Source: Sphingobacteriales bacterium (lineage in GTDB: Bacteria > Bacteroidota > Bacteroidia > Chitinophagales > Chitinophagaceae). Taken from it: DNA of 8,267 bases. The DNA is taken from positions 1 through 8,267 of the forward strand of contig CANHUD010000096.1 of assembly GCA_947463665.1 (NCBI GenBank), written 5' to 3'. The first letter of the stretch is position 1, and every line of letters begins with the position of its first letter. The notes under the pieces were generated by a model, which saw only the letters and a list, made by a program, of their open reading frames with translations, was not told where the DNA came from and ran no database searches. Position numbers and translations under genes: made by a program. This document shows, piece by piece, positions 1 to 7,369 of the stretch.

Positions 1-981
1 ATCTATGTACACGCGCTGCTGTGTCCGAACTCCATACTCAAATCGTCTCTTTACACCGCTGTAAGCAGCCACAGCCTCCCGAATTTTTTCTCCCTCTATT
101 TCCAATTCCATAGCCACGGCTATCGCCACAGCCATATTCTCCACATTATGGGCTCCACCCACATTCAATACTAACTCATTCAGTTGCTGATCACCATTTC
201 TGATAGCAAATGTATACGAGCCATCCACTATCCGGAGATCCTGCACACAGATATCCGCATCCGGATCTGTGAGTGAATACGTGCGTGTCTGCGGCCCTGT
301 CAGGGCTGCTTCCTGAGACAGCCCCTTCCGGATGAACAACCGCCCGTTATTGCGAATCTTCTTCGCAAATTCAATGTAGGACTCCTCCATCGCTTCGGCA
401 GTTCCGTATATATCCAGATGATCGGGATCCATCGCAGATATAATAGCGATATCCGGACTCAGTTTCAAAAAGCTCCGGTCGTATTCATCGGCCTCAATCA
501 CACATACATTCCGTTCATGACTCCAGAAATTGGTCTGGTAGTTCGATGAAATGCCACCCAGAAATGCATTACAGCCATATCCGGTAGCCCGCAGCAAATG
601 AGCCGTCATGGTACTGATCGTGGTCTTTCCATGTGTACCGGCCACACAGATGTTATAGGCATGCGCACTGATGATCTGCAATACATCGCTGCGCTTCAGC
701 ACCGGGTAGGCATGGGCCCGATAGTAACCTAATTCGCTATGATCTGCCGGAATGGCCGGAGTATACACCACGGCCTGTACATCTTTCGGAGCCAGCTCCA
801 CCTGGTCAACGTAATGAATGGCCATCCCTTCGGCTTCCAGCGTTGCCGTGAGAGGAGTTCGGGCTCGGTCATACCCACTCACCAGTATTCCCAGTGAACG
901 GAAATACCTGGCCAGCGCACTCATTCCGATGCCGCCGATCCCAATGAAATAAATATGTTTTATGTCCTCTATCCGGATCAT
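1..981 (-). CDS. murC: UDP-N-acetylmuramate--L-alanine ligase MurC (3' end outside window)
   Basis: Cytoplasmic ligase that uses ATP to join L-alanine to UDP-MurNAc, the first peptide step of peptidoglycan precursor synthesis. The frame reads from an ATG at 981 to base 1 without a stop, giving 327 residues; Mur ligases of this type are about 450-460 long, so some 130 C-terminal residues lie beyond the window. The N-terminal UDP-binding domain has a glycine-rich FIGIGGIGMS (residues 12-21). The ATP-binding loop GTHGKTT (115-121) is the MurC form, His replacing the Asn of MurD/MurE. Further family motifs are EADEYDRSF (163-171), DPDHLD (185-190), GAHNVEN (276-282) and GVKRRFE (309-315). The ATG overlaps the murG stop by four bases (ATGA), which fixes the start and suggests translational coupling. 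The missing part is the C-terminal ligase domain. Identity is very secure. Confidence 0.97.
   Translation of the reverse strand, partial: MIRIEDIKHIYFIGIGGIGMSALARYFRSLGILVSGYDRARTPLTATLEAEGMAIHYVDQVELAPKDVQAVVYTPAIPADHSELGYYRAHAYPVLKRSDVLQIISAHAYNICVAGTHGKTTISTMTAHLLRATGYGCNAFLGGISSNYQTNFWSHERNVCVIEADEYDRSFLKLSPDIAIISAMDPDHLDIYGTAEAMEESYIEFAKKIRNNGRLFIRKGLSQEAALTGPQTRTYSLTDPDADICVQDLRIVDGSYTFAIRNGDQQLNELVLNVGGAHNVENMAVAIAVAMELEIEGEKIREAVAAYSGVKRRFEYGVRTQQRVYID
978..981 (-). promoter_or_regulatory. murG/murC ATGA stop-start overlap
   Basis: On the minus strand the murC ATG (981-979) shares two bases with the murG TGA (980-978). Such a junction usually means translational coupling, with the terminating ribosome re-initiating on murC. 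The sequence shows the overlap; coupling itself is inferred. The bases just before the ATG (AGAAAGTAT) contain no convincing Shine-Dalgarno sequence. Confidence 0.8.
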
Positions 982-2066
982 ATACTTTCTGCAATTTTTT
1001 GAGCGATCACACGATCGGCATCGAAATGCGCCAATGCCTGCATACGTGATCTGAATGCCTCCTGTTTCTGTTCATCCGCCAGCAACTCCAGCGATACATC
1101 CACCAATCGGGCCCCTGCTTCCGCATCGGTTACCAGAAGCGCGGCTTCCTTTTCCGTCAGCGCCCGCGCATTCACGGTCTGGTGGTCTTCCGCCGCAAAT
1201 GGATAGGGAACAAACACCGTGGGTTTTCCACACACACACAACTCAGCAATCGACATGGCACCCGCACGGGAAATCACTGCATCCGCGGCTGCAAAAGCCG
1301 ATGCCATATCCCGGATGAATGGCCCGGTCCAAACACCTTCTCTACCCATGGCAACAGCTGCCGCCTTTTCTGCAAAAGGCTGGCCGGTCTGCCAGATCAG
1401 TTGCACACCCTGACCCAGGATCTTCTCCAGTCCGGCATGTACCGCCTCATTGATGCTCCTGGCTCCCAGACTGCCCCCGATCGATAACAGGGTCTTCTTC
1501 TCCGGATCAAGTCCGAACATACGTACGGCCTCTTCACGTTTAATAACCGATCTGGTTATATCTGAGCGTACCGGATTACCGGTAACCATCAGTTTTTCTT
1601 TCGGGAAGAAACGATCCATCCCTTCCACCGCTACAAAAATGCGGGTGGCACGTTTCCCCAACAGCTGGTTCGACTTCCCGGCAAATGCATTGCTTTCGTG
1701 GATGAAGGTGGGAATGCCCTGCTGCTGGGCATACCGTAACACGGGGAAACTGGAATAACCTCCTACCCCGATCACCGCATCAGGCTGGAAAGAACCAACG
1801 ATTCGCCGAACCTGGAAGAAACTTTTTACCAGCTTTACCGGCAACGAAATATTTTTAAGCAAAGAACTTCTGTTGAATCCCGCTATATCAATTCCCTCAA
1901 TCCTGTAGCCCGCCTGTGGCACTTTCTCCATTTCCATTTTGCCCTTTGCCCCCACAAACAGGATCTTTATATCCGGTACTTCTCTCACCAGCGCATGCGC
2001 AATGGCAATGGCCGGGAAGATATGTCCCCCGGTTCCGCCGCCTGCTATGATCACCCGCTGTATCAT
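978..2066 (-). CDS. murG: UDP-GlcNAc:lipid I N-acetylglucosaminyltransferase MurG
   Basis: Membrane-associated GT-B glycosyltransferase that transfers GlcNAc from UDP-GlcNAc to lipid I at the cytoplasmic face, making lipid II. The 362-residue length fits the family (about 355-365). The N-terminal acceptor domain carries GGGTGGH (9-15) and GGYSSFP (102-108), and the second domain carries TGNPVR (162-167), GGSLGAR (197-203) and SRAGAMSIAEL (266-276), followed by the donor-site stretch around EDHQTVNA (293-300). The usual HEQN motif reads HESN (123-126), a small variation. The frame stays open 87 codons upstream to 2327, but that stretch lies inside the 3' part of ftsW and does not resemble MurG; the ATG at 2066 places the glycine-rich loop at the correct distance from the N-terminus and overlaps the ftsW stop by four bases (ATGA). 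The gene also overlaps murC by four bases. Confidence 0.98.
   Translation of the reverse strand: MIQRVIIAGGGTGGHIFPAIAIAHALVREVPDIKILFVGAKGKMEMEKVPQAGYRIEGIDIAGFNRSSLLKNISLPVKLVKSFFQVRRIVGSFQPDAVIGVGGYSSFPVLRYAQQQGIPTFIHESNAFAGKSNQLLGKRATRIFVAVEGMDRFFPKEKLMVTGNPVRSDITRSVIKREEAVRMFGLDPEKKTLLSIGGSLGARSINEAVHAGLEKILGQGVQLIWQTGQPFAEKAAAVAMGREGVWTGPFIRDMASAFAAADAVISRAGAMSIAELCVCGKPTVFVPYPFAAEDHQTVNARALTEKEAALLVTDAEAGARLVDVSLELLADEQKQEAFRSRMQALAHFDADRVIAQKIAESI
2063..2066 (-). promoter_or_regulatory. ftsW/murG ATGA stop-start overlap
   Basis: The murG ATG (2066-2064) overlaps the ftsW TGA (2065-2063). This is the same four-base arrangement as at murG/murC and supports choosing 2066 as the murG start over the longer open frame that begins at 2327. 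Coupled translation is inferred. Confidence 0.8.
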
Positions 2067-3265
2067 GCTTTCACTGGTTTTAAAGATTGCTCGGCCTCTA
2101 CTTTCTCCACATTGTGCGCCACACTCAGAATGATCCCGATCGCCGCACAGGTGAACATGAAGGAACTTCCGCCCATACTCACCAATGGCAGCGTCACTCC
2201 CGTTACCGGAAATAAATTCACATTCACCGCCATATTGGTCATGGCCTGTATCACCAGCGTCACGCTCAGCGCCAGTGCCAGAAAAGCTCCAAAGGCAAAC
2301 GGACATTTCCGGAACAACCGGATACACCGAAATAAAAACAGTACATAGATAAACAATACGAATACACCACCAATGAGTCCGTACTCTTCGATGATGATCG
2401 CATAAATAAAATCGGAATACGGATGAGGAAGAAAATTCCTTGACTCACTATTGCCCGGACCCAGACCTTTCCAGCCGCCTTTCGCTATCGCGATTTTTGC
2501 CTGCTGTACCTGATACGCCATGTCTTCCTTATCGTTGTAAAGAAAACCCTGCACCCGCTTCACCCAGGTCTCCACCCTTCCCGTACTCATCCAGCCCGGT
2601 AACTCCTCAGACCGTTTCTCCTCCTTATTGTAATAAGCCGTTGAAATAAGAACCAGAAAAAATACCGGAATGATCGCCAGCCCCACTACTAACCCAATAT
2701 GTTTGATGCTGACCCGGCCTATGAACATTACCAGCAGACTGGTAGCTCCGGTAAGTGCGGCAGTCGACAAATTAGCAGGCGCTATGAGCAGGCATATAAC
2801 CAGAACAGGGATGATCAGCGGTAGAAATCCTTTCCGGAAATCATGTATGACATCCTGCTTCCGGCTTAGCTGACGCGCCAGATACATGAATAAAGAAATC
2901 TTCGCCAGATCAGAAGTCTGAAAAGTCAGATTGATGATCGGTAATTTAATCCAGCGACTGGCATCGTTGATGTTCGCCCCGAAGAACAGGGTGTAGATCA
3001 AAAGGGGAATAGAAATAAGATAAGCAACCAACGCGATACGCGAATACCACATGTAGTTGAGCTTATGCAAGCCATACATGATGACCAGCCCCACCAGAAT
3101 AAAAATAATCTGCTTGAACAAATAGGACTCTGTACTTCTCGACGATCGGTACGCAAGGGTGCCCGTACTGCTGTACACAGCGAGCAGGCTCATCAGGGTC
3201 AGGATGACCACCAATGCCCAGATCACTTTGTCGCCTTTGGCCTTGCGTTCTAATGTCGATATCAT
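2063..3265 (-). CDS. ftsW: FtsW, SEDS-family septal peptidoglycan glycosyltransferase
   Basis: Polytopic inner-membrane protein that polymerises lipid II into glycan strands at the division site, acting with the class B PBP FtsI. At 400 residues it has the expected length and about ten hydrophobic segments. Family marks are ASRWI (102-106), NFLPHPYSDFIYAIIIEE (277-294) with the conserved Asp at 285 in the large extracytoplasmic loop, and the C-terminal GVTLPLVSMGGSS (356-368). Two SEDS motifs differ from the textbook form: FQTSD (115-119) where FQPSE is usual, and PANLST (163-168) where QPDLGT is usual. I take these as lineage variants, not damage, since the frame is intact. FtsW is preferred over RodA because the gene sits between murD and murG. 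The start at 3265 lies 20 bases after the murD stop. The upstream bases end AGAAAGT before ATG, with no good Shine-Dalgarno sequence. Confidence 0.95.
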   Translation of the reverse strand: MISTLERKAKGDKVIWALVVILTLMSLLAVYSSTGTLAYRSSRSTESYLFKQIIFILVGLVIMYGLHKLNYMWYSRIALVAYLISIPLLIYTLFFGANINDASRWIKLPIINLTFQTSDLAKISLFMYLARQLSRKQDVIHDFRKGFLPLIIPVLVICLLIAPANLSTAALTGATSLLVMFIGRVSIKHIGLVVGLAIIPVFFLVLISTAYYNKEEKRSEELPGWMSTGRVETWVKRVQGFLYNDKEDMAYQVQQAKIAIAKGGWKGLGPGNSESRNFLPHPYSDFIYAIIIEEYGLIGGVFVLFIYVLFLFRCIRLFRKCPFAFGAFLALALSVTLVIQAMTNMAVNVNLFPVTGVTLPLVSMGGSSFMFTCAAIGIILSVAHNVEKVEAEQSLKPVKA

Positions 3266-3285
3266 ACTTTCTACTTCGTTATGGT
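3266..3285 (-). other. 20-base murD-ftsW spacer, the longest gap in the window
   Basis: This is the longest non-coding stretch here. On the minus strand it is A-rich and ends AGAAAGT directly before the ftsW ATG. It is too short for a full promoter of the Bacteroidota type (a TTTG box about 20 bases from TAnnTTTG) and shows no inverted repeat that could terminate transcription. It is best read as a spacer within an operon. Confidence 0.6.
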
Positions 3286-4620
3286 TTATAACTCACGGAC
3301 AGCTTCCCGAAACTGACGGCCGCGATCTTCATAGTTGGCAAACAGATCGAAACTCGCACAGGCCGGACTCAGCAATACCACATCCCCTTTGGCAGCTTCC
3401 CGGAATGCAGCCTGCACCGCCCCCGCAGCACTGTCGGCATCGATCATAACCGGTACCAGATCGCGGAAAGCTTCATGAATGCGCGCATTATCTGTACCCA
3501 GACAAACAATCGCCTTCACTTTCTCTTTCACCAGCTCATGCAGCAGGGTGTAATCATTTCCTTTGTCGACCCCGCCCAGAATCAGCACCACCGGCTTGTT
3601 CATACTCTCCAGCGCAAACCACGTGCTGTTCACATTTGTAGCCTTGCTGTCGTTAATGAATTCTACACCCCGTACCACACCCACCGGTTCCATCCGGTGT
3701 TCAAGGCTCTCAAATGTTTTGACCGCATCCCGGATTTTTTCCTTCCGGATCCCTACGGTAGAGGCCGCCACACAGGCTGCCATCGTGTTGTACTGGTTGT
3801 GTCTGCCCCTGAGCGCGAAATCAAACACACTCATCGTTAATTTTTCTCCGGTCTGTAATGACATGATGTTCTTGTTTATAAATGCACCGTTCGGAATCTG
3901 TCTGTTCATGGTCAGAGGTAATGGGTTAGAATGTAATGGGTAAGTGTTGAGGTATTGCATGGTCACCGGATCATCTTCATTGTATATGAAGTAGTCATTG
4001 GCCGTCTGATACTTCATAATATTGAATTTGGCCCGTATATAAGATTCAAACTGATAGGCGTACCGATCGAGATGATCTTCTGTGATATTGGTGAGTACCG
4101 CCACATCCGGCCGGAAACTCAGGATATCATCCAGCTGAAAACTGCTGATCTCCGCTACATAAAGTTCCCGCGGATCCAGCGCTACCTGCCGCGCGATCGA
4201 ATGTCCGATATTGCCCACCAGCGCACAATCGGCCCCGCCTTCTTTACAAATATGGTAGGTAAGGGCTGTAGTAGTGGTTTTTCCATTGCTGCCGGTAATC
4301 CCGATGATCCGGCTGCTGCCTTTGTGCCTGTACGCAAGTTCCATCTCACTGATGAGGGGTATACCAGCGGCCATCAGCTTCTGTACGATCTGGCTCTTAT
4401 GTGGGATACCCGGACTTTTCATCACTTCATCAGCCTCCAGGATACGCTGCTCATCATGCCCACCCTGCTCGTACGCTATTTCATGGTTAGCTAACTCTTC
4501 CTGATAGCGTTCATTGATCCTGCCGCCATCCGAGAGGAACACATCGTACCCGTTCCGCTTTGCCAGAACGGCTGCGCCTGCGCCACTTTCACCACCTCCC
4601 AGAATAACGAGTTTCTTCAT
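3286..4620 (-). CDS. murD: UDP-N-acetylmuramoyl-L-alanine--D-glutamate ligase MurD
   Basis: Cytoplasmic ATP-dependent ligase adding D-glutamate to UDP-MurNAc-L-Ala. The product has 444 residues, normal for MurD. In order: N-terminal nucleotide-fold motif VILGGGESGAG (5-15); MKSPGIP (67-73); ATP loop GSNGKTT (110-116); EISSFQLD (157-164); NITEDHLDRY (178-187); YIRAK (194-198), whose Lys198 falls where MurD enzymes carry a carbamylated lysine; FINDSKATN (321-329); and the C-terminal LSPACASFD block with the following ANYEDRGRQF (417-437). The frame is open for 16 more codons upstream to 4668, but that stretch overlaps the end of mraY and lacks family character. The ATG at 4620 begins MKKLVILGGG, the expected N-terminus, and leaves eight bases after the mraY stop (TAG). 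murD and ftsW are separated by 20 bases. Confidence 0.98.
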   Translation of the reverse strand: MKKLVILGGGESGAGAAVLAKRNGYDVFLSDGGRINERYQEELANHEIAYEQGGHDEQRILEADEVMKSPGIPHKSQIVQKLMAAGIPLISEMELAYRHKGSSRIIGITGSNGKTTTTALTYHICKEGGADCALVGNIGHSIARQVALDPRELYVAEISSFQLDDILSFRPDVAVLTNITEDHLDRYAYQFESYIRAKFNIMKYQTANDYFIYNEDDPVTMQYLNTYPLHSNPLPLTMNRQIPNGAFINKNIMSLQTGEKLTMSVFDFALRGRHNQYNTMAACVAASTVGIRKEKIRDAVKTFESLEHRMEPVGVVRGVEFINDSKATNVNSTWFALESMNKPVVLILGGVDKGNDYTLLHELVKEKVKAIVCLGTDNARIHEAFRDLVPVMIDADSAAGAVQAAFREAAKGDVVLLSPACASFDLFANYEDRGRQFREAVREL

Positions 4621-4628
4621 ATACTTAT

Positions 4629-5912
4629 CTATCGGATCTTTAAGGATAAAATCGCAAATACCACACACATCAGCGTGATCACCCAGAAACGCACCGCTAT
4701 CTTGCTCTCATGATATCCCAGCTTCTGATAATGATGATGCAGCGGACTCATCAAAAACACTCTCCTCCCCTCCCCATATTTTTTCTTCGTGTACTTGAAA
4801 TAACTCACCTGGATCACCACACTCAGATTCTCCACCAGAAACACCCCGCAAAAGATCGGAATCAGCAATTCTTTCCGCACCATAATAGCCAGCGCCGCTA
4901 TGATGCCCCCCAGTGCCAGACTACCGGTATCGCCCATGAATACCTGCGCCGGATAGGTATTGTACCAGAGAAACCCAATACAGGCCCCGATCATGGCCGC
5001 AATGAATATACTCAGCTCACCAAGATTGGGGATGTACATGATGTTCAGATATTCCGATAACAATACATTCCCGCTGGCATACGCAAATAAACCCAGACAA
5101 ACCCCTATGATCGCGGAAACGCCTGTTGCCAGTCCATCCAGACCATCCGTAAGATTGGCCCCATTGGAAACGGCCGTCACGATGAAGATCACAATCAGTA
5201 TGTACAGAACCCAGGTATATGAACGCCATGATTCCGGCAACAGTTTGGCATAATTGAATTCATGACTCTTTACAAATGGTATGGTAGTGATGGGTTCATT
5301 GGCTTCTACAAAATAGCGCGACTGCCCGTTGATTTTCACCTCTTTGACATTCTTCGCCGTTTTAACATTGCCGATATTACCATTGAACTCTCTCCATGTT
5401 TTGGTATGCGGACTAAAATACAAGGTTGCGCCAATGATGATCCCCAGCCCTACCTGTCCCATGATCTTCGACCAGCCGGCCAGTCCGTCCTTGTTGCTCT
5501 TCTTGTAATCTTTTCCCAACTCCTGGATCCGGCGCTTGGCTCTTAACTTCAATACATCATCCAAAAAACCAACCAAACCCAGCCAGATAGTAGAAAGCAG
5601 GATCAGCCAGATATAAACTTTATTCAGATTGGCAAACAGGAGCGTAGGAATCAGAATACCCATCAGGATGATGATCCCTCCCATGGTAGGAGTTCCCTTT
5701 TTCTGCTGCTCACCCGCCAGACCGAGCTCACGGACACTTTCACCGATCTGCCGACGCTTAAGCAGGTTGATGATCCGCTTACCGTAGATCATGGTGATCA
5801 CGAGCGACAGCAGAATAGCCATCATCGCACGGAAAGTGATGAACTGAAACAGCCCGCCCCCCGGTATCCGGATCCCCTGATCATTCATCCAGTCAAACAG
5901 ATGGTACAACAT
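4629..5912 (-). CDS. mraY: Phospho-N-acetylmuramoyl-pentapeptide-transferase MraY, with extended loops
   Basis: Multi-spanning membrane enzyme that transfers phospho-MurNAc-pentapeptide from UDP to undecaprenyl phosphate, forming lipid I. Signature motifs are all present: KKGTPTMGG (71-79), the acidic pair LDD (117-119), NLTDGLDGLATG (253-264), FMGDTGS (325-331) and PLHHHYQKLG (390-399) with the triple histidine. At 427 residues it is clearly longer than the roughly 360 of the E. coli enzyme. The extra length sits mainly in a hydrophilic extracytoplasmic loop (about 167-232, between hydrophobic segments 149-166 and 233-250). A smaller part is a basic cytoplasmic stretch after the acidic pair (about 120-140). 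From memory, Bacteroidota MraY proteins are usually above 400 residues, so the larger loop is probably a phylum trait. The start ATG at 5912 lies three bases after the murE stop and gives MLYHLFDWM, a plausible N-terminus. Confidence 0.98.
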   Translation of the reverse strand: MLYHLFDWMNDQGIRIPGGGLFQFITFRAMMAILLSLVITMIYGKRIINLLKRRQIGESVRELGLAGEQQKKGTPTMGGIIILMGILIPTLLFANLNKVYIWLILLSTIWLGLVGFLDDVLKLRAKRRIQELGKDYKKSNKDGLAGWSKIMGQVGLGIIIGATLYFSPHTKTWREFNGNIGNVKTAKNVKEVKINGQSRYFVEANEPITTIPFVKSHEFNYAKLLPESWRSYTWVLYILIVIFIVTAVSNGANLTDGLDGLATGVSAIIGVCLGLFAYASGNVLLSEYLNIMYIPNLGELSIFIAAMIGACIGFLWYNTYPAQVFMGDTGSLALGGIIAALAIMVRKELLIPIFCGVFLVENLSVVIQVSYFKYTKKKYGEGRRVFLMSPLHHHYQKLGYHESKIAVRFWVITLMCVVFAILSLKIR

Positions 5913-5915
5913 ACG

Positions 5916-7367
5916 TTATCGGGTTTCAAAACATTCGTGAACAATCGCTTTATCATCGAACGGATGACGGATGCCCGCCACCTCCTGGTATTTCTCATGT
6001 CCTTTTCCTGCCACCAGCACTATATCATCAGGCTGCGCCATCTTAATGGCGGTCCGGATCGCTTCCCGCCGATCAGCGATCGACAGATATTTCCGGCGAA
6101 GCTCCGGCTTCAGTCCGGCTTCCATATCCCTGATAATAGACGCAGGATCCTCAGAACGGGGATTATCAGCGGTGAAAATCGCAATATCACTGTGTGAACA
6201 GGCAACTTCCCCCATTAACGGACGCTTGGTCTTGTCCCGGTCTCCCCCACATCCTACTACCGTCAGAATACGGGCATTCCGAAATTTCTTTATGGTCTGC
6301 AACACATTCAGTAACGCATCAGGCGTATGCGCATAATCCACAATGGCAAGGACTCCATCCGCAGAAGCCTGATAATCAAACCTACCCTCCGCACCGGTTA
6401 GCTTACTAAGTACGGTTAGTATCTCCTGACGATCTTCTCCAAGTAAAACAGCGGCTCCGTAAACAGCCAGCAGGTTATACGCATTGAATTCCCCGATCAT
6501 CCTGAAATGTACTTCCTGCTCATTCACCAGCATGTGCAGCCCGCCAAGCCCATTGTCCAGGATCTTTCCCTTAATAGCTGCCGGTGAACGCAGACTATAA
6601 TACTGCTTACTGGCAGCCGTATTCTGCAACATCACCGATCCGCGCTTGTCATCCAGATTGGATAAGGCAAAAGCCGATTTCGGAAGATGATCAAAAAATG
6701 CTTTCTTCACCCGGATATACTCATCAAAGGTCTTGTGATAGTCAAGATGATCGTGTGTAATGTTCGTGAACAAGGCTCCGGTGAATTGTATGCCTTCAAT
6801 TCTGTACTGGTGAATAGCATGACTGCTACACTCCATGAACACATGGGTACATCCCTTCTCTCTCATTTCCGCCAGCAACCTGCTGAGGCGGACGGCATCC
6901 GGAGTCGTATGCGTGGCATCCGTTTCCTGACCTGCGATCACATATTTTACCGTAGAGATCAATCCGCAGGTATAGCCAAGAGCAGTGAACAACTGATACA
7001 GCAATGTTGCCACTGTAGTTTTCCCATTGGTTCCGGTAACCCCTACTACATTGAGTGTTGCAGTAGGATCACCCGCCAGCGCATGTGCCATCCGGCCCAG
7101 TGCCTCTGCACTGTTCGATACTTCCACATACGTTACAGCCGGTAACCTATCCGCCGGCAACTCCTCACATACAATCACTGCAGCTCCGGAGACAATCGCT
7201 GCCGGAATATGTTTATGCCCATCGGCAGCTGTTCCGCGTAAAGCAACAAAACATCCACCCGGTACCACCTGTCGCGAATCAGCCGTAATATCGACTACTT
7301 CACGATCCGTGCTGCCCTGAACGGCCCGGATATGCACTTTGTATAATATGTCGCTCAAACGCTTCAT
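5916..7367 (-). CDS. murE: UDP-MurNAc-L-Ala-D-Glu:meso-diaminopimelate ligase MurE
   Basis: Cytoplasmic ATP-dependent ligase that adds the third residue of the stem peptide. The 483-residue product has the N-terminal domain with DITADSRQVVPG (26-37), ATP loop TGTNGKTT (111-118), THTTPD (152-157), ECSSHA (179-184), THDHLDYH (204-211) with Lys221 in the usual position of the carbamylated lysine, VDYAHTPDAL (343-352), GCGGDRDKTKRP (372-383) and GKGHE (454-458). DNPR at 401-404 is the motif linked to meso-diaminopimelate selection, as opposed to lysine, so a DAP-type peptidoglycan is inferred. The ATG at 7367 shares one base with the ftsI stop (TGATG), a typical coupled junction, and the protein starts MKRLSDIL as expected. 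mraY follows after three bases. Confidence 0.98.
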   Translation of the reverse strand: MKRLSDILYKVHIRAVQGSTDREVVDITADSRQVVPGGCFVALRGTAADGHKHIPAAIVSGAAVIVCEELPADRLPAVTYVEVSNSAEALGRMAHALAGDPTATLNVVGVTGTNGKTTVATLLYQLFTALGYTCGLISTVKYVIAGQETDATHTTPDAVRLSRLLAEMREKGCTHVFMECSSHAIHQYRIEGIQFTGALFTNITHDHLDYHKTFDEYIRVKKAFFDHLPKSAFALSNLDDKRGSVMLQNTAASKQYYSLRSPAAIKGKILDNGLGGLHMLVNEQEVHFRMIGEFNAYNLLAVYGAAVLLGEDRQEILTVLSKLTGAEGRFDYQASADGVLAIVDYAHTPDALLNVLQTIKKFRNARILTVVGCGGDRDKTKRPLMGEVACSHSDIAIFTADNPRSEDPASIIRDMEAGLKPELRRKYLSIADRREAIRTAIKMAQPDDIVLVAGKGHEKYQEVAGIRHPFDDKAIVHECFETR

Positions 7368-7369
7368 CA
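7365..7369 (-). promoter_or_regulatory. ftsI/murE TGATG stop-start overlap
   Basis: The ftsI TGA (7369-7367) and the murE ATG (7367-7365) share base 7367. This one-base overlap fixes both ends and suggests coupled translation of the transpeptidase and the MurE ligase. No purine-rich Shine-Dalgarno sequence is visible in the 14 bases before the ATG. Confidence 0.8.

Noticed and set aside
1055..1487. Pro/His-rich plus-strand open frames opposite murG
   Set aside because: They are overlapping frames in two phases over the same MurG codons; the low-complexity composition is a mirror of Gly/Ala/Val-rich coding sequence.
2067..2327. In-frame 87-codon extension upstream of murG
   Set aside because: It lies wholly inside ftsW coding sequence, its translation does not resemble MurG or a signal peptide, and the ATG at 2066 gives the canonical MurG N-terminus.
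3955..4494. Plus-strand open frame of 179 codons opposite murD
   Set aside because: It is antisense to strongly conserved MurD sequence, shows no recognisable domain, and is the kind of open frame expected opposite a gene of this codon bias.
4621..4668. In-frame 16-codon extension upstream of murD
   Set aside because: It overlaps the end of mraY and adds residues before the standard MKKLVILGGG start; an ATG at 4620 leaves a normal 8-base spacing.
5017..5229. Minus-strand open frame of 70 codons inside mraY
   Set aside because: It is out of frame within the highly conserved NLTDGLDG region of mraY, with no independent evidence of translation.
6687..7145. Plus-strand open frame of 152 codons opposite murE
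   Set aside because: It is antisense to conserved MurE motifs including the ATP loop; its Cys/His-rich look comes from the reverse complement of Ala/Thr/Val codons, and no start context or family signal is seen.
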